Shown: piece by piece, positions 44,873 through 54,306 of the stretch | Layout of the letters: the number at the start of each line of letters is the position of its first letter | How positions within the stretch are numbered: the stretch's first letter is position 1 | DNA from: Clostridia bacterium | Lineage (GTDB): Bacteria > Bacillota > Clostridia > UBA1381 | Assembly: GCA_017443895.1 (NCBI GenBank) | Contig: JAFSXU010000034.1 | Span: forward strand, 184,106 to 248,105 | Direction: 5' to 3' | DNA length: 64,000 nucleotides | Notes under the pieces: model-generated | Databases searched by the model: none | What the model was told of the DNA's origin: nothing | Seen by the model: the letters and a program-made list of their open reading frames with translations, nothing else | Program-made: the position numbers and the translations under genes

Positions 44873-47800
44873 TTACTGCACCTCCCTGACATCAAGTATG
44901 ATAGTTGTAAGCGGTTTCATGGTTATTTTCTGATTGACATCAAGCATTGTATCGGAAACCAAATCATGAATTTTTGATACATTTGCATTCAGCTCCACAT
45001 CTGTGCTTAAATTCTGATCCGAGCAGTTCATAAGTATAATGTAGTTTCCGTATTTTGCAATGTTTATCCGTCTAAGTCCTAACGGAGATGTCATATATCC
45101 GTTTCCGTGTGCGCTCCACTTATCGTTCATTTCATGCCACCGAAACACCTGGGAATATATGGCGTGTTCCCTGTGGTTATCGGCATAATAGAAGCTTGAA
45201 ATGGTATTTCGCCAGTTAAGCGTCATTCTTACAAACTCGTTCTTATGCTGGAACGACAGTGACTGTGCAACCTCGTCGGAGAATACATATTCCTTTTGGT
45301 TTCCGTTTTCGTCCTTGTTCCAAGGCTCGTTTGGCATATAAATTCCCGATCCCAAATCAAACTTTGTGATATACACGCCGTTATCCAAAAGCTCGTAATA
45401 AATCTCATACGCCGCCTGCGCACGGGACATAACGCTTGTATACTTTATCTGATAGTCATTGCCAAACGCATTATTTAACCAACGCTTAAAGGTTGCCTCA
45501 TCTATTTTTCGGTCGGGAGCAAAGTTGGTATCGTTTATTCCCTCAATAATTCCGCGCCATGCAAGCGTTACAATTGCAGCCTCCTGCGGAATATCCTTTA
45601 TATCGGCAAAGGTCTTATACCCCTCTGACGCTTTTTTGATTTCTTCGCCCATTGCGTCAAAGTTCTGTATCATATAAAACAGCAGTCGTCTGTCGCTTAC
45701 AAGTGAGCTTAAATACAGCTCTCCGTATTCCACAAAAAGCTCCATTGACCTTACAGAATCCTTTGATCCGAAGCCTGCGGCGATAAAGTTATTCCATGCC
45801 GCATACTCAATTCTGCCCGGGCCTTTATAGTTTCTTGTGTTTATATTAAACTCACGCCTTATAGCATTATAGCCTTTATGGTTTATAACCGTATCTGCAA
45901 AATAGTTCATTGCATTTGATGCCATAATTGCTTTCTTTTTAAGCTCGCTATCGCCCGTCATAAGCGCAAGGTCTGCAACCATTGCCGCACCGTGAGGACC
46001 GTAGTTTCCGTCATACGCACCGTCAAAATGGCCTATGGTTTCCATGGACAGACCCTTTGGTGAAATCAAAATCGACTCACGGGGCGTACGCATAATGCCC
46101 GTTGCCTCGTACATTCTCTTCTTCAGAGCCTCATCACTCAGGCAACGGTTAGGCGCTATTTTTTTAAGCGCCATCTGGAATGCCACCGCTGATACGACAT
46201 TGAAAAGCTCCTGGTTTACGGCAGGCTTTCTTTGAATGACATTTAGCATATAGTCGGTTGCCTTATCATACATATTTGCATATGCGTCACGGCGAAGCAC
46301 CTCAGGCGTATTCGGGTTTAAGTCATCGTCAAAATACTTATCCAGATACCCGTCGGCAATAATTCTGTCGCCAACCTCCATAAACACCTCGCCCACTGCT
46401 CTTGAACCGGCGCTAATTCCGCCCGTTGCAGGCATTCTGTCAGGTCCGCCTATCCAGGTCTTATATGTTTCGTTATCCCAACCGCCGTTTGAGCCCTGCG
46501 ACCGCACCTGATAATCAAGCCATGCAACGCATCGGTCTATAATCTCCTCGTCATGGTAATGGTTTGACCATTCCCTGTTATATGCCATTGCCATAGCCCG
46601 TATGCCCTTTTGGTTTTCGGTGTTTGAGCCAAGGCATTTTGCATAGTGTACCTTTTTCCAGTTCTCCCATGTACCGTGGGACATGGTGTTTGTGCCCTCA
46701 AGCACCGCACCGTATGCGCCCGCAGGTGATCTCCCTGCCTCCACTGCCGCATCCCATTCGGGGCCGTAGTTCTGGCTTTTAAAAATTGCCTCGATACCTG
46801 CATTCATTTCGTTTATGATATAGTCATAAGGCGATAAGCCGTTTGGCGATACCTTAATCTTGCCAAGGTCATAGCGTTTGGTTGTTCCGTCCTTGTCATC
46901 AGCCATTTTCTTATATCTTGGGTCGGTATGAGTTACAAGCTTATATAGCTGTCTTGAATACTCCATTGCGGTATTCATGCCGTTTGCACTGTAGGCATTT
47001 GCATCACCGCCGTGGTATATAACAAACCTTACCTCATTCTTGCCGTAGGTCATTGCCATCGGCAGGCGGTAGGTTGCGTAAAAATACGACTCCCTCTGTG
47101 CAGGCTCCTCGTACATATTATCCCACACAGGCCACACCGTACCGTATTTTGCCTGTATTGTACCATACTCGTCGTTTATCATAAGGTTTTTGATTTCCTT
47201 GTTTTCCGACTCACTGCCCCACAGCTTTACGGTTATGTAGTTCATGCGTTTTGGGTCAACCTTCATGGTTACCAAAATCTTATCATCGCCCGGATATATC
47301 TGACGGTATGTATCACCCAGACCGCCATAGCCTGCAACACTCTTACCCGTATCGGTGTTATGCGCCTTTTCGCTCGCCTCGTCGCCCAATATTACATAAT
47401 CCAATACATCGTCTTTTTGTGCCTCATCGGTGTTGATATTTACATAAACGCTGTCCTTATCAAGCTTTTTAACGGTCATTCCGTTATAGTTTTCAAGGTC
47501 GGGCTGTGATACAAAATCGGACATCAGCGGAGTTATGGCTAAATCATCAACATAGAAGCCGCCTGTTGATGCTCTTAAACCTATGTTAAGCCTTATAAAG
47601 CTTGAACCGTCGGGAACGGTTATTGACATATGCGTCTGCTGCCAGCCCTTGTCCGCATCGGAGTCAAGATAGGTTTTTGAAATATTACCCGTTTGGGTCT
47701 TTCCGTCGTCTGTATAGACAATTATATTTACCGACATTCCCCATGAGTTTGACGCTCTTTTATACGGTCCTGTAATCTTATACCACCAGCTTACATCATA

Positions 47801-48658
47801 AACACCCGGCTTTACTCTGAAATATGAGCCATGGTATTTTTTGTTTATTATCTGCTGGTTATTCTCAGCCGTTACATTAAGGGTATCAGCCTTAAACATA
47901 TACGACCTTGCGCCGCTATGCGCCTCGGTATCGGTTGCACCGCACTGTGCAACACTGTTTTTGCCAAGGCTCAGGTCCCAATAATCTCCGTCCTCAGCTT
48001 CCCAACCGTATGTATAACTGTCCCGAATAAGAGGATCATTGTTCTGCGGTTTTGTTACGGGGTTTGAAAGTGCGCTTGTTCTGTCTATTTTATCGACCGT
48101 TATATCGTCAAAATTAACTTGTCCTGTTGCGGTTTTTAAGCCTACGCTAATTCGGATTTTTGCAGTGTCGGTTGTGGGAAGAATATAGAAATCCTGACCG
48201 CGCCATTCCTCTGAATATATATCCTCGCTGTCGGTGTTCTGTGGAAAATAATACACATAGCTTCCGCCGTTTACCTCGGCTCCCCGCTTGTCTATCAGCG
48301 TATACTCAAACAGTGCTCCGCCATCTGCTCCGTCAAGACGCTCATATTCGGCGCTTAACATATACCATATCCCAACCTTGTACGCACCTTTTGTATCTGC
48401 ATCAATGGTCTTTGAAATTTTCGATACATCATCTGCGTCATATGCGGTTACTGCCTCAAACTTATACGACCTATCTCCCGTATGCGCCTTATAATTATCG
48501 TACGATGCGGCAGTTCTGCCGTTTGATGCAAGCAAATCCCATTCCGCTTCATTCGCTTCAAATCCATAATCAGCTATCCTTGTGCTCTGTGCAAATACCG
48601 GCATTGCCGTTAGTGCAACAGCACACGCAGATATCAGGCTTATTACTCGTTTTAACAT
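44873..48658 (-). CDS. Giant secreted helical-barrel protein with internal SLH, candidate polysaccharide lyase (1261 aa)
   Basis: Signal peptide 1-23. Two tandem CBM-like domains (about 25-190 and 210-375) start alike (YGFEANEAEWDLL and YGWEAEDGDYWDL). A galactose-binding-like domain (about 415-560; GDEASEKAHN, NYITVKLWG) precedes an alpha/alpha-helical region (about 600-1060) with SHGTWENWKKVHYAKCLGS, GGWDNETYKTWIGG and YDGNYGPHGAAMVADLAL. SLH-like repeats lie near 1085-1140 (FADIKDIPQEAAIVTLAWRG) and a beta domain ends the chain. The helical fold with conserved N, H, Y and R patches is typical of polysaccharide lyases, but no named family was recognised. The 1333-aa protein is a paralogue. 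Confidence 0.85.
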   Translation of the reverse strand: MLKRVISLISACAVALTAMPVFAQSTRIADYGFEANEAEWDLLASNGRTAASYDNYKAHTGDRSYKFEAVTAYDADDVSKISKTIDADTKGAYKVGIWYMLSAEYERLDGADGGALFEYTLIDKRGAEVNGGSYVYYFPQNTDSEDIYSEEWRGQDFYILPTTDTAKIRISVGLKTATGQVNFDDITVDKIDRTSALSNPVTKPQNNDPLIRDSYTYGWEAEDGDYWDLSLGKNSVAQCGATDTEAHSGARSYMFKADTLNVTAENNQQIINKKYHGSYFRVKPGVYDVSWWYKITGPYKRASNSWGMSVNIIVYTDDGKTQTGNISKTYLDSDADKGWQQTHMSITVPDGSSFIRLNIGLRASTGGFYVDDLAITPLMSDFVSQPDLENYNGMTVKKLDKDSVYVNINTDEAQKDDVLDYVILGDEASEKAHNTDTGKSVAGYGGLGDTYRQIYPGDDKILVTMKVDPKRMNYITVKLWGSESENKEIKNLMINDEYGTIQAKYGTVWPVWDNMYEEPAQRESYFYATYRLPMAMTYGKNEVRFVIYHGGDANAYSANGMNTAMEYSRQLYKLVTHTDPRYKKMADDKDGTTKRYDLGKIKVSPNGLSPYDYIINEMNAGIEAIFKSQNYGPEWDAAVEAGRSPAGAYGAVLEGTNTMSHGTWENWKKVHYAKCLGSNTENQKGIRAMAMAYNREWSNHYHDEEIIDRCVAWLDYQVRSQGSNGGWDNETYKTWIGGPDRMPATGGISAGSRAVGEVFMEVGDRIIADGYLDKYFDDDLNPNTPEVLRRDAYANMYDKATDYMLNVIQRKPAVNQELFNVVSAVAFQMALKKIAPNRCLSDEALKKRMYEATGIMRTPRESILISPKGLSMETIGHFDGAYDGNYGPHGAAMVADLALMTGDSELKKKAIMASNAMNYFADTVINHKGYNAIRREFNINTRNYKGPGRIEYAAWNNFIAAGFGSKDSVRSMELFVEYGELYLSSLVSDRRLLFYMIQNFDAMGEEIKKASEGYKTFADIKDIPQEAAIVTLAWRGIIEGINDTNFAPDRKIDEATFKRWLNNAFGNDYQIKYTSVMSRAQAAYEIYYELLDNGVYITKFDLGSGIYMPNEPWNKDENGNQKEYVFSDEVAQSLSFQHKNEFVRMTLNWRNTISSFYYADNHREHAIYSQVFRWHEMNDKWSAHGNGYMTSPLGLRRINIAKYGNYIILMNCSDQNLSTDVELNANVSKIHDLVSDTMLDVNQKITMKPLTTIILDVREVQ

Positions 48659-48717
48659 TTCAAAGACACCTCCAAAAAACCGTTAATACAATCTATATAA
48701 ACATAGTAACCTACACT

Positions 48718-48756
48718 ATTATACTTTATATTATACTTTATATTATACTTTATATA
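48718..48756. repeat. Three tandem 12-bp repeats carrying -10 boxes
   Basis: The unit TATAATATAAAG (minus strand) is repeated three times in a row, so three TATAAT hexamers stand 12 bases apart in the core promoter of the 1261-aa gene. Only the one at 48742-48747 has a 17-base distance to TTGTTA. Such arrays can gain or lose units by slippage. Confidence 0.75.
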
Positions 48757-48806
48757 AATACCTATAACAAGTTTGTTTTTTAACAACTCGCTTTGTTTTT
48801 TAACAA
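48742..48806 (-). promoter_or_regulatory. Promoter of the 1261-aa gene with two clear operator copies
   Basis: On the minus strand TTGTTA (48765-48770), 17 bases, TATAAT (48742-48747). TTGTTAAAAAACAAAC (48771-48786) and TTGTTAAAAAACAAAG (48791-48806) are direct repeats at an exact 20-base period, starting 29 and 49 bases from the -10. This is the clearest example of the cluster operator pair. Confidence 0.8.
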
Positions 48807-48817
48807 TACCAAAACAC

Positions 48818-48845
48818 AAAAATACCGCATAAAAGCGGTATTTTT
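48818..48845 (-). terminator. Terminator of the 1333-aa gene operon
   Basis: A perfect 11-base stem, AAAAATACCGC (48818-48828) with GCGGTATTTTT (48835-48845). It lies directly downstream of the stop codon and upstream of the next promoter. Confidence 0.85.
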
Positions 48846-48851
48846 GTGCCA

Positions 48852-51800
48852 TTATTTAGTATTTATATCAACGGTCTTTTCATACCCGTTCCACTCTACC
48901 TTTGCGCCCAGTGTTTCACTTACAAATCTTAACGGCACAACTGTCCTTGATGAGGTTATCCCTGCCTTTTCATCAAGACGCATATCCTCACCGTCAACCT
49001 TGGCAATATCCGAGTCAATGTATAGGATAATTGTTTTTGTGTCCTTTTTGATGCTGACACTGCGATCATTCTCGTCATAGCTTACATCTGCGCCCAAAGC
49101 CTCACTGATACACCTAATCGGTACCATTGTGCGGTTATTTTCGGTAATGTAGGGAGATACATCCGATGGTAAATATTCGCCGTTTAAGCGTATCTTTATA
49201 ACAGGCGCTACATTTACCTTTACCGTTTTTATCTGAGGCTTGGAGTGGTATTTATCGTTTACGGAGGCTCTTATAATATATTCGCCTCCCCTTACAGGCG
49301 TAAATGTAACAACCTGATCGGAGATTGCTGCGCCTTCGGGGAGTTCGGATATTTTAAACTCCGTTTCATCTCCCTCTGCATCGGATGTTCTAAAATCAAG
49401 CTCTATTGTATCGCCAATATTTATAGCCTCGCCGACCTCCTGTGCATCAATTTCAACAATGTCAAGATATGCGGTGTTCAAAATTTCCGTGCCTGCGGTC
49501 ATTGAAACTCCCACATACATAGCATCATCACCCAAAAATTCAAAGCTTGGCTTTGATGTCTTTTCATAGGTCTTGCCACCGTCAAGGCTGTATTCATACG
49601 ATATAACATTTCCCGTTCTATAGATATTTACATCTATAGGCACCGCCTTATTGTTCATATCCCCTGCCCAGTGCGAGGTTGTGCTCTTTTCCTGCGTGGA
49701 GGTATGGTCAACCATAAGGATATTGTTATTATTTGAAAAATGCCTGTACTCGACAAAGTTTGAATGTTCAAAATCAAGCCCGTCGCTCATAAATACGCCA
49801 AAATAGTCCTTGTCGGAGTTCGTATTTAAAAATCCCGTAAGCCGTACATGGATTTTATAATCTCCCGTTACCTCTTTATATGCAAAGGTCTTTTTAAGGT
49901 TTGTTTCGCCGTCTATACCTCTTGATGAAATGCTCTTTATTTCTCCGTTATCCTTATATTCTACATATCCGTCAACACCTGTAGGGTTAAATACCTGCCA
50001 ATCCGCACTCTTTACATCATACCTTGTGGCATTAAACTGAGGCAGGGTGTTTACCTCGTATTCAAATACCACCTTATTATCTGAATTTTTGGAGGTCTGA
50101 ACGCTCTTTTTGGTTTCTGATTTATTAACCAGGCTGTAGCCGTCAAAGCCCTCCGCCTCAAATACAGCAGTTTTCCCAAGCTCAACAGTCTGCGTTTTTG
50201 AGCCTAAAATCCTGTCGCCTATTTTATAAACCGCACCTGCCGTAGCAGTCGGATTTTCGCTCATTACCTCCAAAACCACCGCCGTTTGCGGTGCAACATC
50301 AACCTTTATGCCGTTATTTGACTGATAAACCTTACCGCTTACCAAATCCTTTGCATATGTTACGCCGACGGTGTCTGAAACGGTATAGCTTTTTCCTGTT
50401 TGCCCTACTGCCTTATCGTCAATGGAATTATTTACGGCAATTATGTATTTTCCGTATCTTAATTCGCTCATACCGTCAAATCGGGTGTGTGTATACGGAT
50501 TTCCCGCATCACTTAAATGTGTATAGTCCTGCCACTGATAAATTCCGCCCTGGTGTGTGCTTTTAACATCCGCAATCCTGTCGCATTCATCGTTTATCAT
50601 ATGCACTCTTGAATAATCGTTGTATTCCCAACTGTTGCGTCTGAAATTAAAGGTTACATAGCACTTATCGCCCTTATTCTTAAACACAACCGACTGCGCA
50701 TCGGGATCATACCATGCAAAATCGGGGTGAGCGCTGTCCATTGGCAATGGTTCTACCTTCCCTGCCTTTACTAAATCCTCAACCTCGTTATAGTATTTTA
50801 AAATATCCTGTGAATCGACAAGGTTTGTATAGATATGCGGACTCTTCGTTTCAAATGCGTTCCTTATATCGCCCGAATATCCACGCTCGTCCTTAATATA
50901 CTGCGCAAGGAATGACAATGCGCCCTCACACCCAATATGTGTCGCACTGTATCCTGCTATCGGGTATGATACATGAACGCCGTATCCGTCCTTTCTTGAC
51001 GATGCGTAAGTTTCGGCGTTTAGCACCTGTGTTCCGTCCTCACGCATTATTGGATAGAAATAGTATTTTGCGCTGTTATAGGCATTGTATGCCTGATCTG
51101 AGAATACCTTGTTTGCATCCTTTGGCAAATACCGCGAGCTTTCGGCATAGCGCTCGGTTACGCTTACAAGCAGTGTTCCGTAATCGCCTGCCCAACCGCC
51201 GTGAGATGCGCCGCCTTCAAGGCCTAAGCCGTTTTTATATGAGAACCACCTCTCGCCGTCAGCCATTTCACCGTACTTGTATTTTACCATATCAAGGTAT
51301 AAATTATCATCATTTGCGCTGTATGTGGTATTTAAGTTTCCGCTTGCTCCGTTTATCAAAATCCCGACAATATTATTTGCATAGTATGCAAAGCCGAAAT
51401 CTTGGTTTGCCGTTCCTGCCCGGTTTGTAGGCGCATAAAAATCGCCCTGCCCACGCTTGGGGTTTGCAAGCCTGTCACGGAGCTTTGCAAACATATCAAT
51501 GTAGTATTCACGCCTTGTTCTGTCATTTTTTCCCGTAAGATCGCCGTCTATGTACTCATCAAGATATGCATGGTATTTTGCTCTTTGCGCCTCTGTTGCA
51601 CTGTTTTCGATATAGCTGTTTAACTGCACATATGACTGGAGCATCGCATCTGCGCCCAACGACATCAGCGGCCACCATTCGCCCGTACCTCTTTCTCCGC
51701 TGCCGTTAAGGTCAACACCCAGCCATGCGTTTTTATCGGAGCCTGATGTGTGATAGCACCAGCCACCATCAACATCCTGCGCTCTTTGATAAAAGTCAAG

Positions 51801-52853
51801 AAGCGCAAAGTAGCGGTCTAAAATCTCGGCACTGTCCTTATATGCGGAGAAATCAAAGCAATATGCATTTGATAAAACCATGAGGTTTGACATGGTTGAC
51901 CAGTTCTGATGAAGGATTGTTTCTTGAGTATAGCGTCTTGCAATCTCGTCGGATGTACCCGAAAAATCAGCCTTTTCAATCGGTGTATTGCGGATAATTG
52001 CACCATGCATAAACTCTGCATTTTCCGTTTTCTTTTCGTTCCACTTATCGCCGTAGCACTGCCATGACAAAACCCTGTTTGTCATATCCAAAACCTCGTC
52101 CGTTAAAAACTCATATGCGGATTTATCCTGTTTTTTTGGTTTTGACTTTTTGGGTATACCCGTACCTGTGTATCTATCCGTAAGCTCATAATACGGATTT
52201 GTTGATGATGAAACACTATAGATATACTTTGACGGCTGGGTAACATCCTTGTACTTTGATGTGCCGTAGGAATCAAGCTTACCTGTGGGCTGTAATCTTA
52301 AATCAACCGTTCCGTCAGCCTTTACAAGCTGCTGCGGAATTTTATAGCTTGAATAGTAGTATCTGCCCGGCAGATGTGCCTCGGAAGAATACTGTCCGCA
52401 GTCAATCTCGGCATATTCAGAGCCGTTTAATGGGTTTAGCACATCGGTTGACATATCGCCTGCATAGAGCATGATATTTCCCCTGTCGTACTGGTTTCCG
52501 CTAAGCCTAATTGTAATATAATTGGTCTTTGCGGTATCTGCCTTTAAGGTAAACCTCAAATACCCTACATCTTTTTTATTGTCCGCAGACGGGGCATTTA
52601 TATAACGGTAGCTTAACCCATCGCCCAAGCCTCCGCCTGTATACAGTCCGTCATCACCCTTTGTCTGATATGATGCAACGCTGTCAACCCCTGCCGTGGT
52701 TTTGTATTCCTCTAAGTTATGTGCTTTTTCCGATTGCTCATTTCCAAACACAAGCATATCTGTATCGGATTTTACATCCGATGCCATAACGCCTGCAGAA
52801 AAAGTGCTAATCCCCATCAGAACACTTAATACTGTAGCCATAAGTTTTTTCAT
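48852..52853 (-). CDS. Giant secreted helical-barrel protein with stalk domain, candidate polysaccharide lyase (1333 aa)
   Basis: Signal peptide 1-24. Approximate order: galactose-binding-like domain (30-215; GNEQSEKAHN, NYITIRLSG), alpha/alpha-helical region (240-700; LHQNWSTMSNLMVL, GGWCYHTSGSDKNAW, GGASHGGWAGDYGTLL, SATHIGCEGALSFLAQ), beta domain (715-860), a CBM/laminin-like sandwich (935-1110), an Ig-like domain (1120-1195) and paired Cu-amine-oxidase-N-like stalk repeats (1210-1333; TMVPIRCISEALGA, TVVPLRFVSETLGA) that probably hold it in the wall. The first two regions match the 1261-aa protein in order and motifs, so they are paralogues with different anchors. Lyase function is inferred from fold and context. 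GAAGGAG precedes the ATG. Confidence 0.85.
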   Translation of the reverse strand: MKKLMATVLSVLMGISTFSAGVMASDVKSDTDMLVFGNEQSEKAHNLEEYKTTAGVDSVASYQTKGDDGLYTGGGLGDGLSYRYINAPSADNKKDVGYLRFTLKADTAKTNYITIRLSGNQYDRGNIMLYAGDMSTDVLNPLNGSEYAEIDCGQYSSEAHLPGRYYYSSYKIPQQLVKADGTVDLRLQPTGKLDSYGTSKYKDVTQPSKYIYSVSSSTNPYYELTDRYTGTGIPKKSKPKKQDKSAYEFLTDEVLDMTNRVLSWQCYGDKWNEKKTENAEFMHGAIIRNTPIEKADFSGTSDEIARRYTQETILHQNWSTMSNLMVLSNAYCFDFSAYKDSAEILDRYFALLDFYQRAQDVDGGWCYHTSGSDKNAWLGVDLNGSGERGTGEWWPLMSLGADAMLQSYVQLNSYIENSATEAQRAKYHAYLDEYIDGDLTGKNDRTRREYYIDMFAKLRDRLANPKRGQGDFYAPTNRAGTANQDFGFAYYANNIVGILINGASGNLNTTYSANDDNLYLDMVKYKYGEMADGERWFSYKNGLGLEGGASHGGWAGDYGTLLVSVTERYAESSRYLPKDANKVFSDQAYNAYNSAKYYFYPIMREDGTQVLNAETYASSRKDGYGVHVSYPIAGYSATHIGCEGALSFLAQYIKDERGYSGDIRNAFETKSPHIYTNLVDSQDILKYYNEVEDLVKAGKVEPLPMDSAHPDFAWYDPDAQSVVFKNKGDKCYVTFNFRRNSWEYNDYSRVHMINDECDRIADVKSTHQGGIYQWQDYTHLSDAGNPYTHTRFDGMSELRYGKYIIAVNNSIDDKAVGQTGKSYTVSDTVGVTYAKDLVSGKVYQSNNGIKVDVAPQTAVVLEVMSENPTATAGAVYKIGDRILGSKTQTVELGKTAVFEAEGFDGYSLVNKSETKKSVQTSKNSDNKVVFEYEVNTLPQFNATRYDVKSADWQVFNPTGVDGYVEYKDNGEIKSISSRGIDGETNLKKTFAYKEVTGDYKIHVRLTGFLNTNSDKDYFGVFMSDGLDFEHSNFVEYRHFSNNNNILMVDHTSTQEKSTTSHWAGDMNNKAVPIDVNIYRTGNVISYEYSLDGGKTYEKTSKPSFEFLGDDAMYVGVSMTAGTEILNTAYLDIVEIDAQEVGEAINIGDTIELDFRTSDAEGDETEFKISELPEGAAISDQVVTFTPVRGGEYIIRASVNDKYHSKPQIKTVKVNVAPVIKIRLNGEYLPSDVSPYITENNRTMVPIRCISEALGADVSYDENDRSVSIKKDTKTIILYIDSDIAKVDGEDMRLDEKAGITSSRTVVPLRFVSETLGAKVEWNGYEKTVDINTK

Positions 52854-52871
52854 TTCGGTCTCCTTCCCATT

Positions 52872-54233
52872 CTAAAATATTTCCTGTTTTAAAACCGAGC
52901 AATCCTCGATTATATATTTATCCCTCTCATCGGGGTTTAAAAGTTTTAGCGATATGTTTGCAAGGTACAAATCATTTACATTCCTTATATCCATATGACT
53001 TGCCCTGCTCCATGTAGGGTAATAGTTTTCGGATATGAATTTCACGCCGTTTATATCCTCTACCGTATCAACGGTTAAATCAAGGACTTTGGGATACGGC
53101 ATATCCACCTCTGATTTTTTAACAGTTCCGTATGCTGTGTATTTTAGGTTTGTAATGCTAAGTCCGTTAATCTTACGGTCCTTGTTTGCATCTATCCGTA
53201 TTCCGCCAAATTTCGGCTCGCCCATAATATCGTCATTAAATCGGATATGAGTATTTTTCATTTCCTCGGTATCTGAAATTATTATATTGTCAAACGAAAT
53301 ATCCGACATTGTGCCGATTTTGGGCATTTCTTTTAGCTCTATTGATGTTCCGATAATATCAAAGCGATTATTTAAAATTGCAAATATCGGACGGCGCACA
53401 TTCTCCATTATGCAGTTTGAAACGGCGATATTCGATATATTTCCGCCCTCACTACACTCAATTTTTATACCCTCTCGCCAGATATTTTTAAATGTGCAGT
53501 TTGAAATTACGGTATTTTTTATATTCCCGATTGATTTTAAGCCAATGCGTATTCCTGCGCAGATTGAGGTAAACATACAGCCCGTTATATGGATATTTGA
53601 TGTATCATACTCCTTTGAGCTTGATTGCAGGCAAAGGTTATCGTCGGTTCCGTAAATTTTGCAGTTTGACACAAAAACATTTTGGCATCCGTCAAAATCG
53701 AGTCCGTCACCGTTATAGCGTTTATCGTTTTTAATATCAAGGCTGTCAATATAAATATCCTCGCTGTCTAAAAACGCACTTGTCCATGCGGCGCTGTTGT
53801 AAAGCCGTAAATCACGCACTTTTATATTTCTGCACCGCAAAAACCGTATCATCATAGGTCGGTAAATACTGCCTTCATTGGGAAATGCCTCTGCATTTCC
53901 GTTAATTTCACCGTTTCCCATAAGACCAATATTTTCACAGTCCACAGCATATATAAAGCACCTGTCCATATCGGTTTCGTTTATGTATCGGTTATAATGT
54001 GTGTCCGTACCGTAATCGGATATGTCTCCCGATGCTATTAGCTTTGCGGATTTATCAATATACAGCGTAACATTGGATTTTAAATACAGTCCGCCGCTTA
54101 AATACACTCCGTCCTTTAAAAAGACAGTTCCGCCGCCCATTTTAAAGCATTGGTCAATGCTTTTTTGTATTGCAGCCGTTGAGAGATGCTTTCCATCTCC
54201 GACCGCGCCGAAATCCTTTGGATTTATGTCCAT
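52872..54233 (-). CDS. GH28-family polygalacturonase-like enzyme, intracellular
   Basis: A 453-residue right-handed beta-helix protein beginning DINPKDFGAVGDGKHLSTAAI, the classic GH28 start. The catalytic aspartates are visible: D179 in NGDGLDFDG (equivalent to NTDG-D) and D197/D198 in YGTDDNLCL. The GHG and RIK positions are replaced by CAGIRIGL and REGIKIE, as in divergent exo-acting members. There is no signal peptide, so it should trim imported galacturonides or related uronides. The ATG at 54233 has GGAGG before it; 15 residues upstream are not conserved-looking. It is 18 bases before the 1333-aa gene. Confidence 0.9.
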   Translation of the reverse strand: MDINPKDFGAVGDGKHLSTAAIQKSIDQCFKMGGGTVFLKDGVYLSGGLYLKSNVTLYIDKSAKLIASGDISDYGTDTHYNRYINETDMDRCFIYAVDCENIGLMGNGEINGNAEAFPNEGSIYRPMMIRFLRCRNIKVRDLRLYNSAAWTSAFLDSEDIYIDSLDIKNDKRYNGDGLDFDGCQNVFVSNCKIYGTDDNLCLQSSSKEYDTSNIHITGCMFTSICAGIRIGLKSIGNIKNTVISNCTFKNIWREGIKIECSEGGNISNIAVSNCIMENVRRPIFAILNNRFDIIGTSIELKEMPKIGTMSDISFDNIIISDTEEMKNTHIRFNDDIMGEPKFGGIRIDANKDRKINGLSITNLKYTAYGTVKKSEVDMPYPKVLDLTVDTVEDINGVKFISENYYPTWSRASHMDIRNVNDLYLANISLKLLNPDERDKYIIEDCSVLKQEIF

Positions 54234-54260
54234 ATTATCCTCCGAGTTTAAACAATAAAC

Positions 54261-54284
54261 GGACTGTTGCTGATGCAACAGCCC
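54261..54284 (-). terminator. Hairpin between the 891-aa gene and GH28
   Basis: GGACTGTTGC (54261-54270) pairs with GCAACAGCCC (54275-54284) with one mismatch and a four-base loop. On the minus strand GTTTATTG follows. No promoter was found for GH28, so partial read-through is likely. Confidence 0.6.
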
Positions 54285-54306
54285 GCTTATCAGCCGTTAA
54301 TTTATC

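Noticed and set aside
48718..48756. Short tandem repeats as a CRISPR-like array.
   Set aside because: The units are 12 bases with no spacers and lie in a promoter; no cas genes are in the window.
48852..49230. Copper amine oxidase activity for the 1333-aa protein and the amidase because of the domain name.
   Set aside because: The domain is the small N-terminal stalk-like repeat; no oxidase catalytic domain is present.
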